This document shows, piece by piece, positions 1 to 11,730 of a DNA stretch of 64,000 nt. A program made the position numbers and the translations under genes. The number at the start of each line of letters is the position of its first letter. Position 1 is the stretch's first letter. The notes beneath the pieces are model-generated. The model was not told the origin of the DNA and made no database searches. It was given only the letters and a program-made list of their open reading frames with translations. Source of the DNA: Rehmannia glutinosa (taxonomy: Eukaryota > Streptophyta > Magnoliopsida > Lamiales > Orobanchaceae); contig CM071934.1 of NCBI GenBank assembly GCA_016081115.2, forward strand, positions 63,659,267 through 63,723,266. Direction: 5' to 3'.

Positions 1-187
1 GAAATTTAAATTCTCCAGCAAATTTTTGTCAAATATGTTCGAAGAAAAATGGCGCTGAACTGGAAGGTCTGTTCATGAGCTTCTAAAGCTGACCCAAAGT
101 AAACTGTTTTCCTGCACTGCAAAGCAAGGTAATCAAGTCAACAGTTTCAAAAAAACTTCATCACTGGGCTGGCAATTGAGCTATGAC

Positions 188-252
188 TCAGGCTGTCCAT
201 CTCTCAGACAACCACGGGTGAATGTCTGGCTCAAAGAATGCTGATGCACTTG
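188..252 (-). other. possible terminal exon (weak)
   Basis: On the minus strand an acceptor-like sequence (TTGTTTGCAG) ends at 253. It is followed by an open stretch of about 20 codons rich in Ser/Ala, then Phe-Phe-Glu-Pro, that closes with TGA at 188-190. The stretch is too short to assign to a family and no upstream exon was found within the window. It could be the last exon of a gene or chance; I favour chance slightly. Confidence 0.18.
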
Positions 253-1159
253 CTGCAAACAATATAAGCACTTTATAAGATCATTATATATAATTCCATG
301 ACAACACATATGACATAAAAATGAAGTTTATCCATTCTCACATATGCCATTTTGCTTTTGGATTTTAATCATAGTCTAGAATTACTCTTAATGTAATAAA
401 AGAATTGATCATACATCAGCTTCTTCCTTCCCATTGTTCTGAAAATACGCAGGCACACAGCAACAAGGCTACACACACATTGTGTGATTCAAAGGATGAA
501 TGGAATGGGCCAATCACCTGTCCAGACCACTTGTTGGCTCATCAAGGAAAAAGTAACCTTGGCCTCATCAAGATTTCAACTGCAATAACCTCTTCTTCTT
601 CTCCCCCACTGATAACACGCAAGGGTTAATTTCCGGTGACGTGTCCGCGCACCTGAAGTCCATTTTAAATGATTGCTGTAATTTCAACCAGTGCGCGTTT
701 GTCTGACCAGCGTTATTCATCAGGTTTATTCCAGCTAATAAGAGATTGTTTCACTAACTGTCATGTGCTGAACTAAGTTGTTTGGTCTTGTGTCACATAT
801 GCCTGCAAATTATATAATTTAAATACATTAATTAATCTTGATCTTACTAGTCTAATTATTTTAGTCAATTACTTGATTATAAAAAGTTAATTAATTACTA
901 TGTCAAATAGAAAGAAAGAGTATTAAAATATTAATGATACATTAAATTAGGCCCTTGTTAAAGTTTTGCCTGGCCTTGAAAGGCTCATGAGGGTGAAATT
1001 AAAATTAAAGGACTTGTGACCCCTGGAAACTATACAACAAAGCCAGCCCCAGGAAGATGGCATATGATGAAGCATTGAATCTAGTAATCGGATGGTGTGG
1101 TAGTGAAGAAATTGGGTTATACATTATATATAAGTAATTATTATGTATAATAATTTAAA
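253..1159. other. AT-rich flank, no gene seen
   Basis: The stretch is AT-rich. A plus-strand frame at 405-629 has no recognisable domain and looks like chance. An ACGTGTC core, similar to plant ABRE/G-box elements, lies at 638-645 within a locally GC-richer patch (about 600-720). One short motif is not enough to call a promoter. Nothing else is supported. Confidence 0.4.
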
Positions 1160-1431
1160 GGGTTAATTACAAAAAGTGACTCGGCGCTTCACTCATTACA
1201 AAAAACTCAGTTACCAAAATTAAAAACTATCCCCTGAGGTTTAATTTATTTCAACACTTAAACTATCATAAAGAAAAATATTTCCAAGATCCCTCTTCAC
1301 ATTTATTTATAAAAACATTTAGAGCTTACTCCCTTAATTTTAACATTGAATCAAACATCAGGGTAATTTCAATTTTAAAAGCTAATGTGGTTGTGAATTA
1401 CTTAAACCCTCAAAAATTTTGTAATTATCCC
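1160..1431. mobile_element. MITE, Mutator-like (272 bp)
   Basis: The ends form an imperfect terminal inverted repeat: GGGTTAATTACAAAA on the left and the complement of TTTTGTAATTATCCC on the right. The inner parts (CCCTGAGGTTTAA-like on the left, the complement of TTAAACCCTCAAAA on the right) extend the symmetry. The flanks read TAATTTAAA (1151-1159) and TAATTAAAG (1432-1440), consistent with a roughly 9-bp target duplication with an indel. Many plant Mutator-type MITEs start GGG(T/A)TAATTACA and contain a CCCTGAGGTTT motif. It has no coding capacity. The family assignment is inference; the inverted repeat is visible directly. Confidence 0.6.
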
Positions 1432-1440
1432 TAATTAAAG

Positions 1441-1752
1441 AGAGAGATGACGGCTACTCACGCCAGCTGTCCAACGATACACCGGCCTTACGACCGCTGA
1501 TAGAGAATTGCCCGGAAAGAATGCATGGAACAGCACTGAGAGGCATCGAGCAGCCGATTCTCGGATCCAGAAGGCCCAGGAGGAGTAGCGGATCCGTGCC
1601 TGCGTAGCCTGAGAGTTTCTCCAAAACATTCTGCGTGTCTCTATTACTGAGTGACCGTCACGGGTTAGATCTTTCCAAGCAAGCCTGGCCGACACATCCC
1701 CACGAACCTGTATTGGTTTTCCTTCCACAGACTTCACCAAAGGGCTAAGCTC
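1441..1752 (-). other. GC-richer island with 101-codon minus frame, unidentified
   Basis: A block of about 310 bp is clearly GC-richer than the surrounding AT-rich DNA and begins directly after the MITE's target duplication. The minus strand is open for 101 codons (1435-1740). The frame is Arg/Ser/Trp-rich, with pieces such as RLAWKDLTRDG and YSSWAFWIRES, and shows no domain I recognise. The composition contrast suggests a captured gene fragment or organelle-derived DNA rather than random intergenic sequence. That is inference. Confidence 0.25.
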
Positions 1753-2630
1753 CTCCCACTACAAGACCATTGCCTTGTGGGTTTGTTATTAGCCTCAATC
1801 TCCATCACAAATTTCTATCTGCAGCTGAGCTCTTCTTCATCCTTTGAGCTTGTTGAGCTTCAATAATAACACTACGCTGCTAATAAACTTGCTAGCTAGT
1901 TATTGAGGAGAAAAGAGATGAATGGATGGATGAATGGATAGATCGCCCATAATTATAAACTTAAGTTGGCAAGTGGAAATTAAAAATGGATTTGTATGAA
2001 AACGCAAATATTAGAACTTGACTGACTGGACAGAGGCAGTCATGTGATAAGAATGTCATTACAAAAATTAACCCCACGCAAAAGAGCGCTGATCACTTCA
2101 TACTAATTTTCCTGAGTTTAGTTTAATAATATCTATTTTCCCAACTTCTGTAGCTAAAATCATGTTGGGAATTTTATAATTCCATGAATTAAATTTAAAT
2201 GAAGAAGGTGAAAAGATGAGTGGAAACATGTAGACTAAAAATCCTCCTCTGGGGTCTGGAATGGATGTCCAATGTTATATAGTGCTAGCTAGCTGGGCCA
2301 TTAATACAGGTAGATGTTGTGGAAGTAATGAATGCAAAACCGACGCAATTAAAAAGTTATCAGTAGGAGGTTACAGCCATAAATTTTTAGGGCATCATAT
2401 TCATACCATGCATATTATACACCCTATATGTCAAACTCCTTTGCGAGCCTGCATGTAATAATTATTTATTTAAAAGAAATTCACTTTCTAATAGTCATGC
2501 ACTCATGATTTCTCAAACACATCTGACCTGATGCATGATATTGTAATATAACTAAGGTCTTAAAATATGTTGTCAGTAAAACTTGGAACTCCAACCAATT
2601 ATTTTCATAATTATATATTTTTCTTCTTTA

Positions 2631-2634
<4 letters not shown>
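1753..2634. other. AT-rich stretch without a supported gene
   Basis: No gene or mobile element is recognised here. A short imperfect GATG/AATG/GATA tetranucleotide run lies at 1917-1943. The 65-codon plus frame at 2261-2458 has no recognisable feature and is probably chance. Confidence 0.4.

Positions 2635-2663
<29 letters not shown>
2635..2663. repeat. (AT)14 microsatellite
   Basis: An uninterrupted alternating A/T run of about 29 bases lies in an AT-rich background. It is likely length-polymorphic. Confidence 0.9.
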
Positions 2664-2668
<5 letters not shown>

Positions 2669-5600
2669 AAAGATTGACCATTCAAACGGTAATTCAATAT
2701 GGCTGCAGCCGGTAATGCAGGATTGGGATCTCCGTCCCCATTTTATTCTTAATTTTAAACGATCATGGATTAACCTTTTATTTAAGGTAATTAAAGAGAT
2801 ACTAATTAGTGCCATAAAGGGTAAAGTTGTAAATGGACCAATGGCTACAGTTAATTAAGGATAGAATTGTAATTTCATATCTTATCCGAAGATGGGATTG
2901 ATTTGACCGAGATTTTAGACATGATTTTTTTCAAACTTCCTATCACACTTTCTTCAACTGATCAATTCTACAAGGAACGGCAGAGCAAAGTCAGTCGCTT
3001 GGAAAAGAGAGAAAATTTCTGAGGTGATTTTTGCAAGAGTATAAAGTTTGTAAATATCCTAAAAGAGATATGTTTTTTGGATTCAACTCCTTTTGGCAGT
3101 TCTTTTATGAATTCTTTTTCACCTTTTTTCGCTTCTTTGCAATTGTTTATGTCTTTCTAAAAATTTTCTAACGATTTTTTCGAGTAGTATAATTGTAAAA
3201 CAAACTTCAAGCCCGCTCTAATTTTCTTCCTTTATTTTTGTGTTCTCGATTTTTTAGAATTAAAATATTTACAAAAAATTCCATATATACAAACAAAAAG
3301 TTACTTAGATTAATTCTATTTTCATATATTGGGGCTATATCCTACGGAAATAAATTATATTTATTCTTAAGACGTAAGCACAAAAAGGAAATTATGAAAA
3401 TCACCTGTGAAAGAGGTATGTTTTTGCTTCAGTTTTTTTGACAGATGATTGAATTTTTTTTTCATTTTTTCCATTCTTTGCAATTGCTTGTATGTGTTCC
3501 TAAAATGCATTCAGAAAATTATTTCATTTTTTAATGATTTCGCTTTCTGTTTCATTTTTCTTTTGCTTAATATCTCTATTCCCTTTGATTTTTCGTTGAT
3601 GTCGCGAATGGGGAGTTTGCTGAGATATTTTTGGTTTTGGTTATGTTTCTGGATGTTGGTTCTTCATGCAAATAGCTCTTGTTATGTGAAGTTTTTGGTA
3701 TGTGCCTTTTCCTGTGTTGCGTCATCTGTATTTTTAGTTAATTTTGGGAGCTTGCTAAATTGTTATTTTTTTTTTGCTTAATTTCTTGAAGTTTAACGGT
3801 GAAATATCAAGTCAATGGCATCAGGTTTGTTCAAATGAGAGTTTTGTTTGTGGAAGTTTTTATGTGATTACATGAAATGGAATTTTTGCTTTCAGTGTTT
3901 TTTGTGTTATTTTGAACCATTGAACTACTTTTTTCCGCTTTGCTTATCAAAAAGCAGTTCAGGCGCGCTTTGTGTTGATTTTTTGGGCATTTGATTTTCT
4001 GTCCATTTAGTATTTTTATAATATATGTTTTCAATGATGCTTATCTAAAGGTTAAATGAGTTTTTCAATTTTGTTCCTGCATTAGTCAATCGATCTGCTT
4101 TGCAAAAACATACGTGCTTTTTAACTGGCAATCAGTCATATAGTATATTTACGTTTATTTGATGCATATTTTTTGTAGCATAAAGACCTGGATGTGTGTT
4201 CAATATATTATAATGTATAGATACACAGGTGTTTATTGCATATATATGTTTTTTTTGTGCCAATTAGTGATTTCATTTGTCTCAGCACTTAATGATGCAT
4301 TAGCTATCAATTATATATGCAACAATAAATACATGTATGCATGCTCAAATATTTTTTTCAGGCAATTGAGAGATAGAAATCATAGTTAAAATTATGTGGT
4401 ATATAATTTAATACCATTTAATGTATAGATGAAAATGCTCGCCTCGCTATGTATGGAACTTCCTTTTTATGTTGAGATATTTAATACAATTAGTCCTCAA
4501 TTGATTATTATGCTTTGTTTATCTACTATGATTCAATACAATGTATATGCAAAGTGAAAGATTGATATATATATGCATTCCTTTTTATTGCCTGTTTTTT
4601 GCGTAATGACAGATCTAACGTATTTTAATACATCAGAATAAAGTTGTTGGTCTCCAAAAGTGGTAAATGAATCGCATTTCAAACCTCGATCAAAGTATTG
4701 CCATGCAATTGATGTTGACGAGTATAATAAAGAAAGTGGAGAAAAATTGGACGGGCAAAGGAGGTTCTTAACGGTAAGAATACTATATAGTACTTTTACG
4801 ACTGGGTTTTTTGAAAATGAATGTGGTGGACAACTACACTTTTTTCTTTTTTTCATGCGGGATTTATGTTGCATGGCTGTGATTGCTTTTGGTTGCTGGA
4901 ATACAATCACATTTTTATCCTTGATTTTATACGGTGTTTTTTAAGGATTGGAAACATTAGCTCGCTTTGTAATTTATTTGCTCCCTTTAGTCATTGCTTA
5001 TGTCTGGAACAACACCTTTTATGATTTGTTTTTACAAAGGTTTAAAATTGTTGGCATGCTTAGTTACTCTTATTATTCCGTTGTATTATTACGAATATTG
5101 CATAAATATTTAATAATATGACATTATTGCTGTATTTTTTAGATATGTAACGTGTTTAATATTGTCATGCACAAATTTGTATATATGCATATGTTTGATT
5201 TATACAATATAATATATTGAACATACCACAAATAATAATATTATTGATCGATATATACTGGATGGAAATAAAGAAAAAACAAAGGGAAAAAAAATGCATG
5301 CTACGATGCATATATAGTCAACATTATTGTATATATAGTTAATAATCGATGTAATTAGAATCAATGCAAACATTTAATTCAATAGAACATGTATGCAACA
5401 AACAAGCTCTATTTATACATTAGCATTTAATTGCACTTACATCGCATATTTGTTACCCATAGATTAAAATACAACGAAATAGCTATATACTAGATGAAAA
5501 TATAAAACATACATTAAAAAAAGAACATTTATGTAATAGCTGTTGTCTGATTCAACGAATGCAAATTGAAACATTTAAAATTACTATTTAACTAGTAAAT

Positions 5601-6079
5601 AAGTAAATAATGGATGAATAAATTAATTTCAAAAAGTTATGATAATTAGTAGATAACTGATGAATAAATTAGCAAAATGAAATTAAGGAAAATCTTTTGG
5701 TACTTTTTTGTAGAATTTTCTTGGCCAATGAATGATGTTCAACATGGATGAGTGGGAAGTTAATCAAATAACTGCCAAAGGGGGAGATAATATCATTACT
5801 CACTTATAAGATATGATATCCAAATCTTTTAGCATTTGATACTTGGAAACTTAATAATCACAGAAACGGTCGATTTTAATTTTTTTGTCGATTACTAATT
5901 GTAATAATAGTAGTTGGATTTATAGCAACCCTACCCATCTATTAACACTTATTATAACGGTCCGTGATCGCTCCCACTATCTCATCAGAAATGGTTATAT
6001 ATATATATGCAGAGAGAGAGGTTGTTCCGGGTGTGAGACCATTTCCTCGTGGTGGAGACAAGAGGGACCATTATAATAA
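2664..6079. other. AT-rich, partly plus-strand T-rich stretch; no supported gene
   Basis: From about 2900 to 5100 the plus strand is strongly T-rich, as plant introns often are, and isolated splice-like motifs occur. Examples are a GAG|GTGATTTT near 3020, an AAAGAG|GTATGT near 3416, an acceptor ending at 4612 and a donor at 4773/4774. The bounded segments are closed by stops in every frame tested, so no exon chain can be assembled. Bases 5100-5880 are very AT-rich and featureless. The piece from about 5900 to 6080 borders the copia remnant and shows nothing identifiable. A degraded gene cannot be excluded. Confidence 0.4.
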
Positions 6080-6084
6080 ATTAA

Positions 6085-6640
6085 TAGATGGCCGAGACTT
6101 GCAATCCTTCAACCAAATGACTTCTTCCCAAGCTTATTGGATGGTCTTGAAATTCAGATGACTCACTGTACACAAACCAAATTGATTCATCTACGCTTTT
6201 GCTAACAGACATTGTTAGCGAGTAATGACCAATCCACTACATACATTTCTTCTTTCTCATTCCAAATAACTACTTCATTAGTTTCAACATCCTTTATCTA
6301 GCACACACCCACGCCAATCCAACATTATAGCCTTTTATCACAGTAGGGCTAATACACAAGAAATTGAAATTCACTCTTCAACATAAGCAACATCTATGAT
6401 CTCTGCTTTATTTTTCTTAACGGATCCAATGCCTTTGATTTCCTCGAGCTTCATTTCTCCAAATATAACTTCGCTCCTCCCCGAATTCTCAAGTTTGATA
6501 GATTCTTTTATTTCCTCCTCGTCCGAACAACTACTATCCATGTACCAGGTTCCTTGCACTCGTCTGTTCCTCGAACCTGGCAATGAAGGAAATCAAGTTT
6601 GCAGTATTCAAACCTATCCTGGTCCTGGGCGGGTTAGACT
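6085..6640 (-). pseudogene. copia-3 protease / GAG-pre-integrase remnant
   Basis: Around 6540 the minus strand encodes WYMDSSCS, matching the WxLDSGCS aspartic-protease signature of plant copia elements with the Gly of D-S-G changed to Ser. ENSGRSEVIFGEMK and IKGIGSVKKN follow, then MYVVDW and a VSHLNFKTIQ piece near 6150. Together they make a GAG-pre-integrase domain, which normally precedes the integrase zinc finger. Homology stops at about 6080 without an integrase core. The protease would process the Gag-Pol polyprotein. The active-site change, stops and frameshifts make it non-functional as read. Confidence 0.7.
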
Positions 6641-7699
6641 ATAAGGTGATCTAACCAACCTATCAAATGATCTGACTTCAAGAGGTTGCCACCTATCAAT
6701 TCTATAATCATAATGAATCTTAGAAAATTACTTTAGAGATTTAGAACATACAACCTGCCTCTTTTTTCGTCTGTATGCCTATGTACGTGTTTCAGGCATT
6801 TGCTTTTCTAGATAGTATGGAAACTTTTGTGCATGATAGACATTGTGCATGGGTGTATATGTGCTAATTTTCTTTGCTTGGGAATGACCTTTAATTAGTT
6901 TCGAGGTCTCGCCACTGGGCTATATCCCATAGACTTCACTAATATTTCATTTTATGGTTCCAACCAAAGATGTGTTGATAATTTCTACCATTCACTTCAT
7001 AAGGTTTAAAAATCTTCTTTTGGTAGTTCTGCTTAGATTTCGACAATATTTCCTATTTGGAGTCTCGTTTGTTGAACTTTTCTAAATTTAGTTTCAAGCC
7101 TTTCTCTCGACAAACTCATTGGCTTTTTTCCTTTTCCTTTATAAATCCAAGCCCATCATGTGAGTGTTCGTGATTTGATGTGGGTGCAAATATACAACGC
7201 TTTTGGCTGGATTTTCCCCTATCTCCTTGATGAACCTTTTCCATCACCACTTTGAGTTCGTAGCATTGACAAAGGAACGGAAACCTAAGCCTACTTTCTC
7301 TCCAATATCTTTTTGTATCATCATCAATTCATCCAATGTTTTAGATGACTTGTTGAGTGATGCAATCACATTTTTCAATTATTGTTCCCTTTTTTTTCTT
7401 TTTTTTTCAACTAGGTATGCTTGACTTAGCTATTTCCAAATTTTAACTCTTTATTCTAATTAGTTATGTGGCTAAGAGTACTTAACTCTTCAATAAATGT
7501 GAGTTTTAGCATTCAATTGCTTGTTTTCCTCATTTGGGGTATGTCAGTTCGTGAGAATTTACGTGCTTAAAGTCTTTCATCATTTTGCTAATGAATCATA
7601 AAGATCTCATGGGTGATGAAGTGTGTATGTCATGGATATGGGCGCCAACGGCAAAGTGACTCAAGCATCGGGCAAATTTAAAGACAAACCTTCAGCCTT

Positions 7700-8533
7700 T
7701 TTTGTTCCTGTGGGTACTCTCTTTCCTTCCTTTCTAAAGATGGAGGACTTCTGAGGATTTCGCCCTTTTTACTCTTGTAGTTCTTATTGAAGAACTTGTT
7801 GAAACTTTTAACCATTAGGGCACCCTTCTTTGTCTATGATGTCCTTGATTCAAAGACTTTTTTCGATTCTCCACCACTAGAAAGCGCTTCCTTTCGGGTA
7901 CAATTATCTCATCTTGCTTTTCCTTTTTGAGTCCTAATTCATATGCTTTACTTATCCGATAACAACTCATGGTTGGAGATCTTTGTCAAAACCATTGAAT
8001 GCCTGGAGGGCCATCACTTTCATTTCCCACTTAATCGGGAGAGATCTTTAATCTTCATACACATTTCCGCCTATGTATATTCTTTTCCTAAAGCCGATAA
8101 ACTCGCTTATAATCTCTCGTGAATCTGCATCCAACGATCTAGTGATTCACTACCATCATCTTGAAGTTTTCAACTTCTAAAACTACAACTCACAATTTAT
8201 TCTCTTTAATTGCCAGGCTACCATGAGAGTCACTTTTCCCATATATCCTTCACACCCCGTTGATTCAACGTTGTTAAACATCGTTTATAAGAGTTTTATA
8301 TAAAATGTCCTGGCCACATTGTCCATTTATATCTCTTTCTATTTTCGTTGGTCCATTCGCTTGAGGCTTCTCCACCTCGAGGTCTTACAGCTGAAGATCA
8401 TCTCCAAAGAGTTCTTACAACAGATTCACTTGATGATCTTAATGGGTCCATCTTCGACATGACAAACCATATTTCATCGCGGCAAAGCTAAGAGATATTT
8501 CCGCATATGAATTTTCCTTCCATATCAAACTTT
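7700..8533 (-). pseudogene. gag: copia-3 gag remnant
   Basis: Near 8533 the minus frames show a degenerate form of the plant copia gag start (FD..WKI.M), followed by DEIWFV and EDGPIKI-like pieces. Further along are ISEFIG (about 8110), MKVMALQAFNGF (about 8000) and YEFRTQKEK-like motifs (about 7935). This order is the capsid arrangement of plant copia gag proteins of the UBN2/DUF4219 type, which assemble the virus-like particle. At least five frame changes are needed to follow it. The start codon is missing because copia-1 inserted at the amino-terminal end. Confidence 0.65.
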
Positions 8534-8677
8534 TGTTAGAAATTTATTATCGATTTTGATGATACATGTAAAACATAGAATAGAAAGCTTGGACCCTTTT
8601 TTCTCTCTCTTGGTATTTCTATTAGAATAGATGACCGCATGAGCCGAGTGAAGTCACTTATGTCGAAGAAAAGCAAG
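8534..8677 (+). repeat. copia-1 5' LTR, first part
   Basis: This part begins TGTTAGAAATTTATTATCG and matches the reverse complement of the right end of the solo LTR at about 10090-10240. It stops at 8677 where the solo LTR begins and continues at 10241. The two parts total 144 + 1405 bp, against 1563 bp for the uninterrupted solo LTR. That near-agreement supports the reconstruction. Confidence 0.8.
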
Positions 8678-10240
8678 TGTAGGTCCTGGGGGCAGGGTGG
8701 GTGTAAGGGTTTAGAAGGGGGTTGAATAACCTTACCAACTTTTTGATTTAGTCCTTTTAAATAAGTTCGCAGTCGATTTCACAAACTATGTCCTTGATGG
8801 ACAACTAAGTTAAATGTTAACCAGCGTTAGCCACCTACGATTTCACTGGATCGAGCTTGCTGATAGAATAACCTCAAATGCTTAGTCTAATACTTAACTC
8901 GGGCGATGAGATTTTCAACAAGACTTAACACCCTTGGAATTTGGTTTTTTGTTTTAACACTTGGTTTTAGCACTTCATTAAATATCAATCGATAGCAAAA
9001 TTATTAGCGATATTAAATAATATGCAAGTAAATGTGCTTAAATGTAAATGACACAATAAATTTATAGAGGTTCAAGACGGGGTAATTTTCTAATCCTCTC
9101 TCCAACTCCTCGATGAACCACAAAGTATCATCGAGTACAAAGTGGTTATCAGTCCCAGATGTGTGTTTGATCACACAAATAACTTGATCCTCCTTAGAGA
9201 CCTGAGACGCCTTTGGTCACACACCGGGCTTCCGACTCCGACCTTTCTTCATTCAGTGGCGTACCGGGCTTGCTACTACAACTCACTGGGCTCAAGTTTT
9301 CGATTTGATCACTTAAGCCCTCCAATGACTTGAGACTGTTCCGACTAACCTTTCTACAATCCTTCTTGAATGTAGACCTCTTTGATTCTTCAAAAGTTTC
9401 CTCTTCAACAAAGATGAGGTTGTTTTCTTTCCTTCACAGCCTAGTGTTGGATCGATTTCCTTTGAAGTTTACGCTTGAGGATTTGCTTGAATAACTTGAG
9501 AATATTTTTGCAGGTTACAGCTCGAATAATAACTTGAAAGTTCGTGGTTCAGGTTTGCAAGGTGTCCTCTTCTCAAATTAATTCCTCAGTCTTTTATAAG
9601 CTTTTTTCAAAAATCCGCCAAAGAGATAGGGCTGATTTTCAAAAGACACTAGTGGTCGTTGGCCTGGTTTTTGCTGCAGTCCTCAAAATGATATTACCTC
9701 GTATTAAATGAACCTTCAGCTTTTCGGGAGTCCTGATACAGGTGCAGTGCTTCCCATTGGTTATTCTTTTTTGCACGCTTCTGGGATCGAGCACTTTAGA
9801 ATATTACAAGAAGTATTACTTATTTAAGTAACTTTCTTGACTTCCTCGCAACGGACTCTTTTCATATGTCTTGACTTGATCTGCAGTTTCTTAACTTCCC
9901 TGTGACTTCGAGTCAGCCTCCTAATCATTGAAGACTCATCTGCCTACTCAACTCGACGGCCGGGTGAGTTCACTGACTGACACTTCTCACAGCTGTATCA
10001 TACAGTCGACTCCTTCCCCAAGTTCTTGACTTCTCCTCCTGCATACTCAGCGCTTCACAATGAGTTCTATTTACGCTTTAGTCGGTTGACTTCTCGTGAT
10101 ATCCAGCATAATCGATTTCAAATTTAAGTCAAATGCCCCATCTATTACAATGCAAATTATAAATAAAATGGGGTGCCAACTTTCTCTAGTCTAAGTTTTA
10201 CATGGCATTCATCAAAATCTAAACAATAAATTTCCCAACA
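8678..10240 (-). repeat. solo LTR of the copia-1 family, inverted, inside the copia-1 5' LTR
   Basis: On the plus strand it starts TGTAGGTCC and ends TTTCCCAACA. Its reverse complement therefore starts TGTTGGGAAA and ends GGACCTACA, matching the two ends of the copia-1 LTR. It is 1563 bp long with no internal region, so it is a solo LTR left by LTR-LTR recombination or a truncated insertion. The flanks are GCAAG (8673-8677) and AAGAA (10241-10245), not a clean target duplication. The 9142-9333 frame inside it is not a gene. Confidence 0.8.
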
Positions 10241-11645
10241 AAGAAGAAGTCAACTTAAGACTGAAGTGAAGACCCAACTGTGTGTCAGCTGAGTGTGGTC
10301 AAGATGGAAGGCATAGACTCGACTGAAGGAGATCCAGCTGTGGAACAACTATGTAAAGATTGAAGAAGTGACCGTCAAGTCAGTAAAGAGCCAAGTCACC
10401 AGCTTGAATTGACATGTTGAGTCATTCCTAAAAGGTTGAGCATGCTCAAGTCAAAGGGTAAAGGTAGTTGTTCCAGTCAAGTCGACCGATATTAATCCGC
10501 TGAACTAAGTCAAGGATATTAGTCGATATAGTAATAAGTCCAAGCTCTATCTTAAAGTGTTTGTCCTAAACGCAAAAGGAATAAACCAATGGAAGACACT
10601 GCTTGTGTCAGACCTCGAAAAGGCAGAGTCATTTAATACGCGAGGGCGTTCACCATCACATTTCGCAAGTCAAGAAAAGACAAGCCACCGAACAAGAAAA
10701 TGTCACTTGGATAATAAATCTATCTCTTCAACGGGCAAATTTTCAAATGAGCACTATAAAAGGTCGAGAAGCAAGAGAGAGAAGCACGAATGACACACGA
10801 GAGATCAAGCATTCTAAGAACTAAAAGCAAGCAATACCGCAAATATTCTCTCGGCTTTATCAAGAAATTCCTTCAAGCCCCAAAAACTCAAGGAACTCGA
10901 TCCAACACACTGTGAAGGAAAGAATACTTCAAACCAACTGAAGAGGAAAAGTTTTAAGAATAAAAAGGGGTCTACTCAAGTTTGAAGGAGTTGTAGTAAG
11001 GTTCAAGGTCGAACCACAAGTTTCGTGCTCATCAAGGTCAGGACTCAATTCCAATGGTTTGAAGCGGAGTCAAGTAGCAAGGCAACTATATTGTGAAGAA
11101 GTTGAGTCGCAGGAGAAGCCAACTCGTGTGATCAAGGTCAGTTTCCTCTGCACTCAAGAACTACTTTGAACCCGATCTCTTACTTAGTGGATTCCTCCGT
11201 GAGTTGGAGAACAGTGAATTAGTAAGAATTACCCCATCTTCGAACTACTATAAAATTTACTCTGTCATTTACTTACAACACTTTTAATTTCCCGAATACA
11301 TTTATATTTGTCATGTTAAATTGCCAACCCAAAGAGATAATAACATTGCTAAAAACAAGTATTAAAATGTGTTTAAAACTAACAAGTGGTGTTAAGTCTT
11401 CCAATCGTATAAATCCAAATCATCTAAAAATTAAGTTGTTAGTTGACGCAACTAAGTTATACTATCAACAACTTAGTCGAGTCTGAGTGGGGGTAACTTT
11501 GTCAAGTAAGACAACCTACCGTCCCCCTAAGGATCTAGCCGATTTGAGTCAACTCTGTTGAGATATAAAGGACTAAAAAGTAAAAAGTTGGTAACATTTA
11601 TTCAACCCCCTTCTAAACCTTACACCACACCACTTGGGACCTACA
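10241..11645 (+). repeat. copia-1 5' LTR, second part
   Basis: This part continues the LTR after the solo-LTR insertion and ends GGGACCTACA two bases before the PBS. The last 80 bp are the reverse complement, with changes, of 8678-8760. Two plus-strand frames (10557-10824) lie inside it; they show no family and are LTR sequence. The promoter of the element should lie in this LTR, but no TATA box could be assigned with confidence. Confidence 0.8.
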
Positions 11646-11647
11646 AG

Positions 11648-11659
11648 TGGTATCAGAGC
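11648..11659 (+). promoter_or_regulatory. copia-1 primer-binding site (tRNA-Met)
   Basis: TGGTATCAGAGC is the classic plant LTR-retrotransposon PBS, complementary to the 3' end of initiator tRNA-Met. It lies two bases downstream of the LTR end, where minus-strand DNA synthesis would start. Confidence 0.92.
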
Positions 11660-11730
11660 GGTTGGTTCATTGAGCTTTCCGCATTGGTTATCGAACTAGA
11701 TCTCAATCTTTTTCAAAAGATATAACACTT

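Larger units (their letters stand above)
6080..8533 (-). mobile_element. copia-3: truncated Sirevirus-like Ty1/copia remnant
   Basis: Read on the minus strand, this stretch carries degenerate gag at about 7700-8533, a gag-protease linker at about 7000-7500, and protease/GAG-pre-integrase at about 6085-6640. The order is 5' to 3' on the minus strand. The element is cut at 8533 in early gag by the 5' LTR of copia-1, so its own 5' LTR and start lie beyond the window. It is also truncated near 6080, before the integrase core. The gag and linker resemble those of copia-1 closely enough to place both in one family. Frameshifts and stops are frequent. Confidence 0.75.

Noticed and set aside
638..645. 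ABRE/G-box-like ACGTGTC as evidence for a promoter
   Set aside because: One seven-base motif is expected by chance in this length and no transcript start or downstream gene is seen.
3238..4389. Several Phe/Leu/Cys-rich plus-strand frames that look like membrane proteins
   Set aside because: They arise from T-rich DNA; hydrophobic codons follow automatically from composition and no family motif is present.
4613..4773. Possible exon with acceptor at 4612 and donor at 4773/4774, encoding VNESHFKPRSKYCHAID-like sequence
   Set aside because: All three frames across the full interval contain stops close to the acceptor and no flanking exon could be chained to it.
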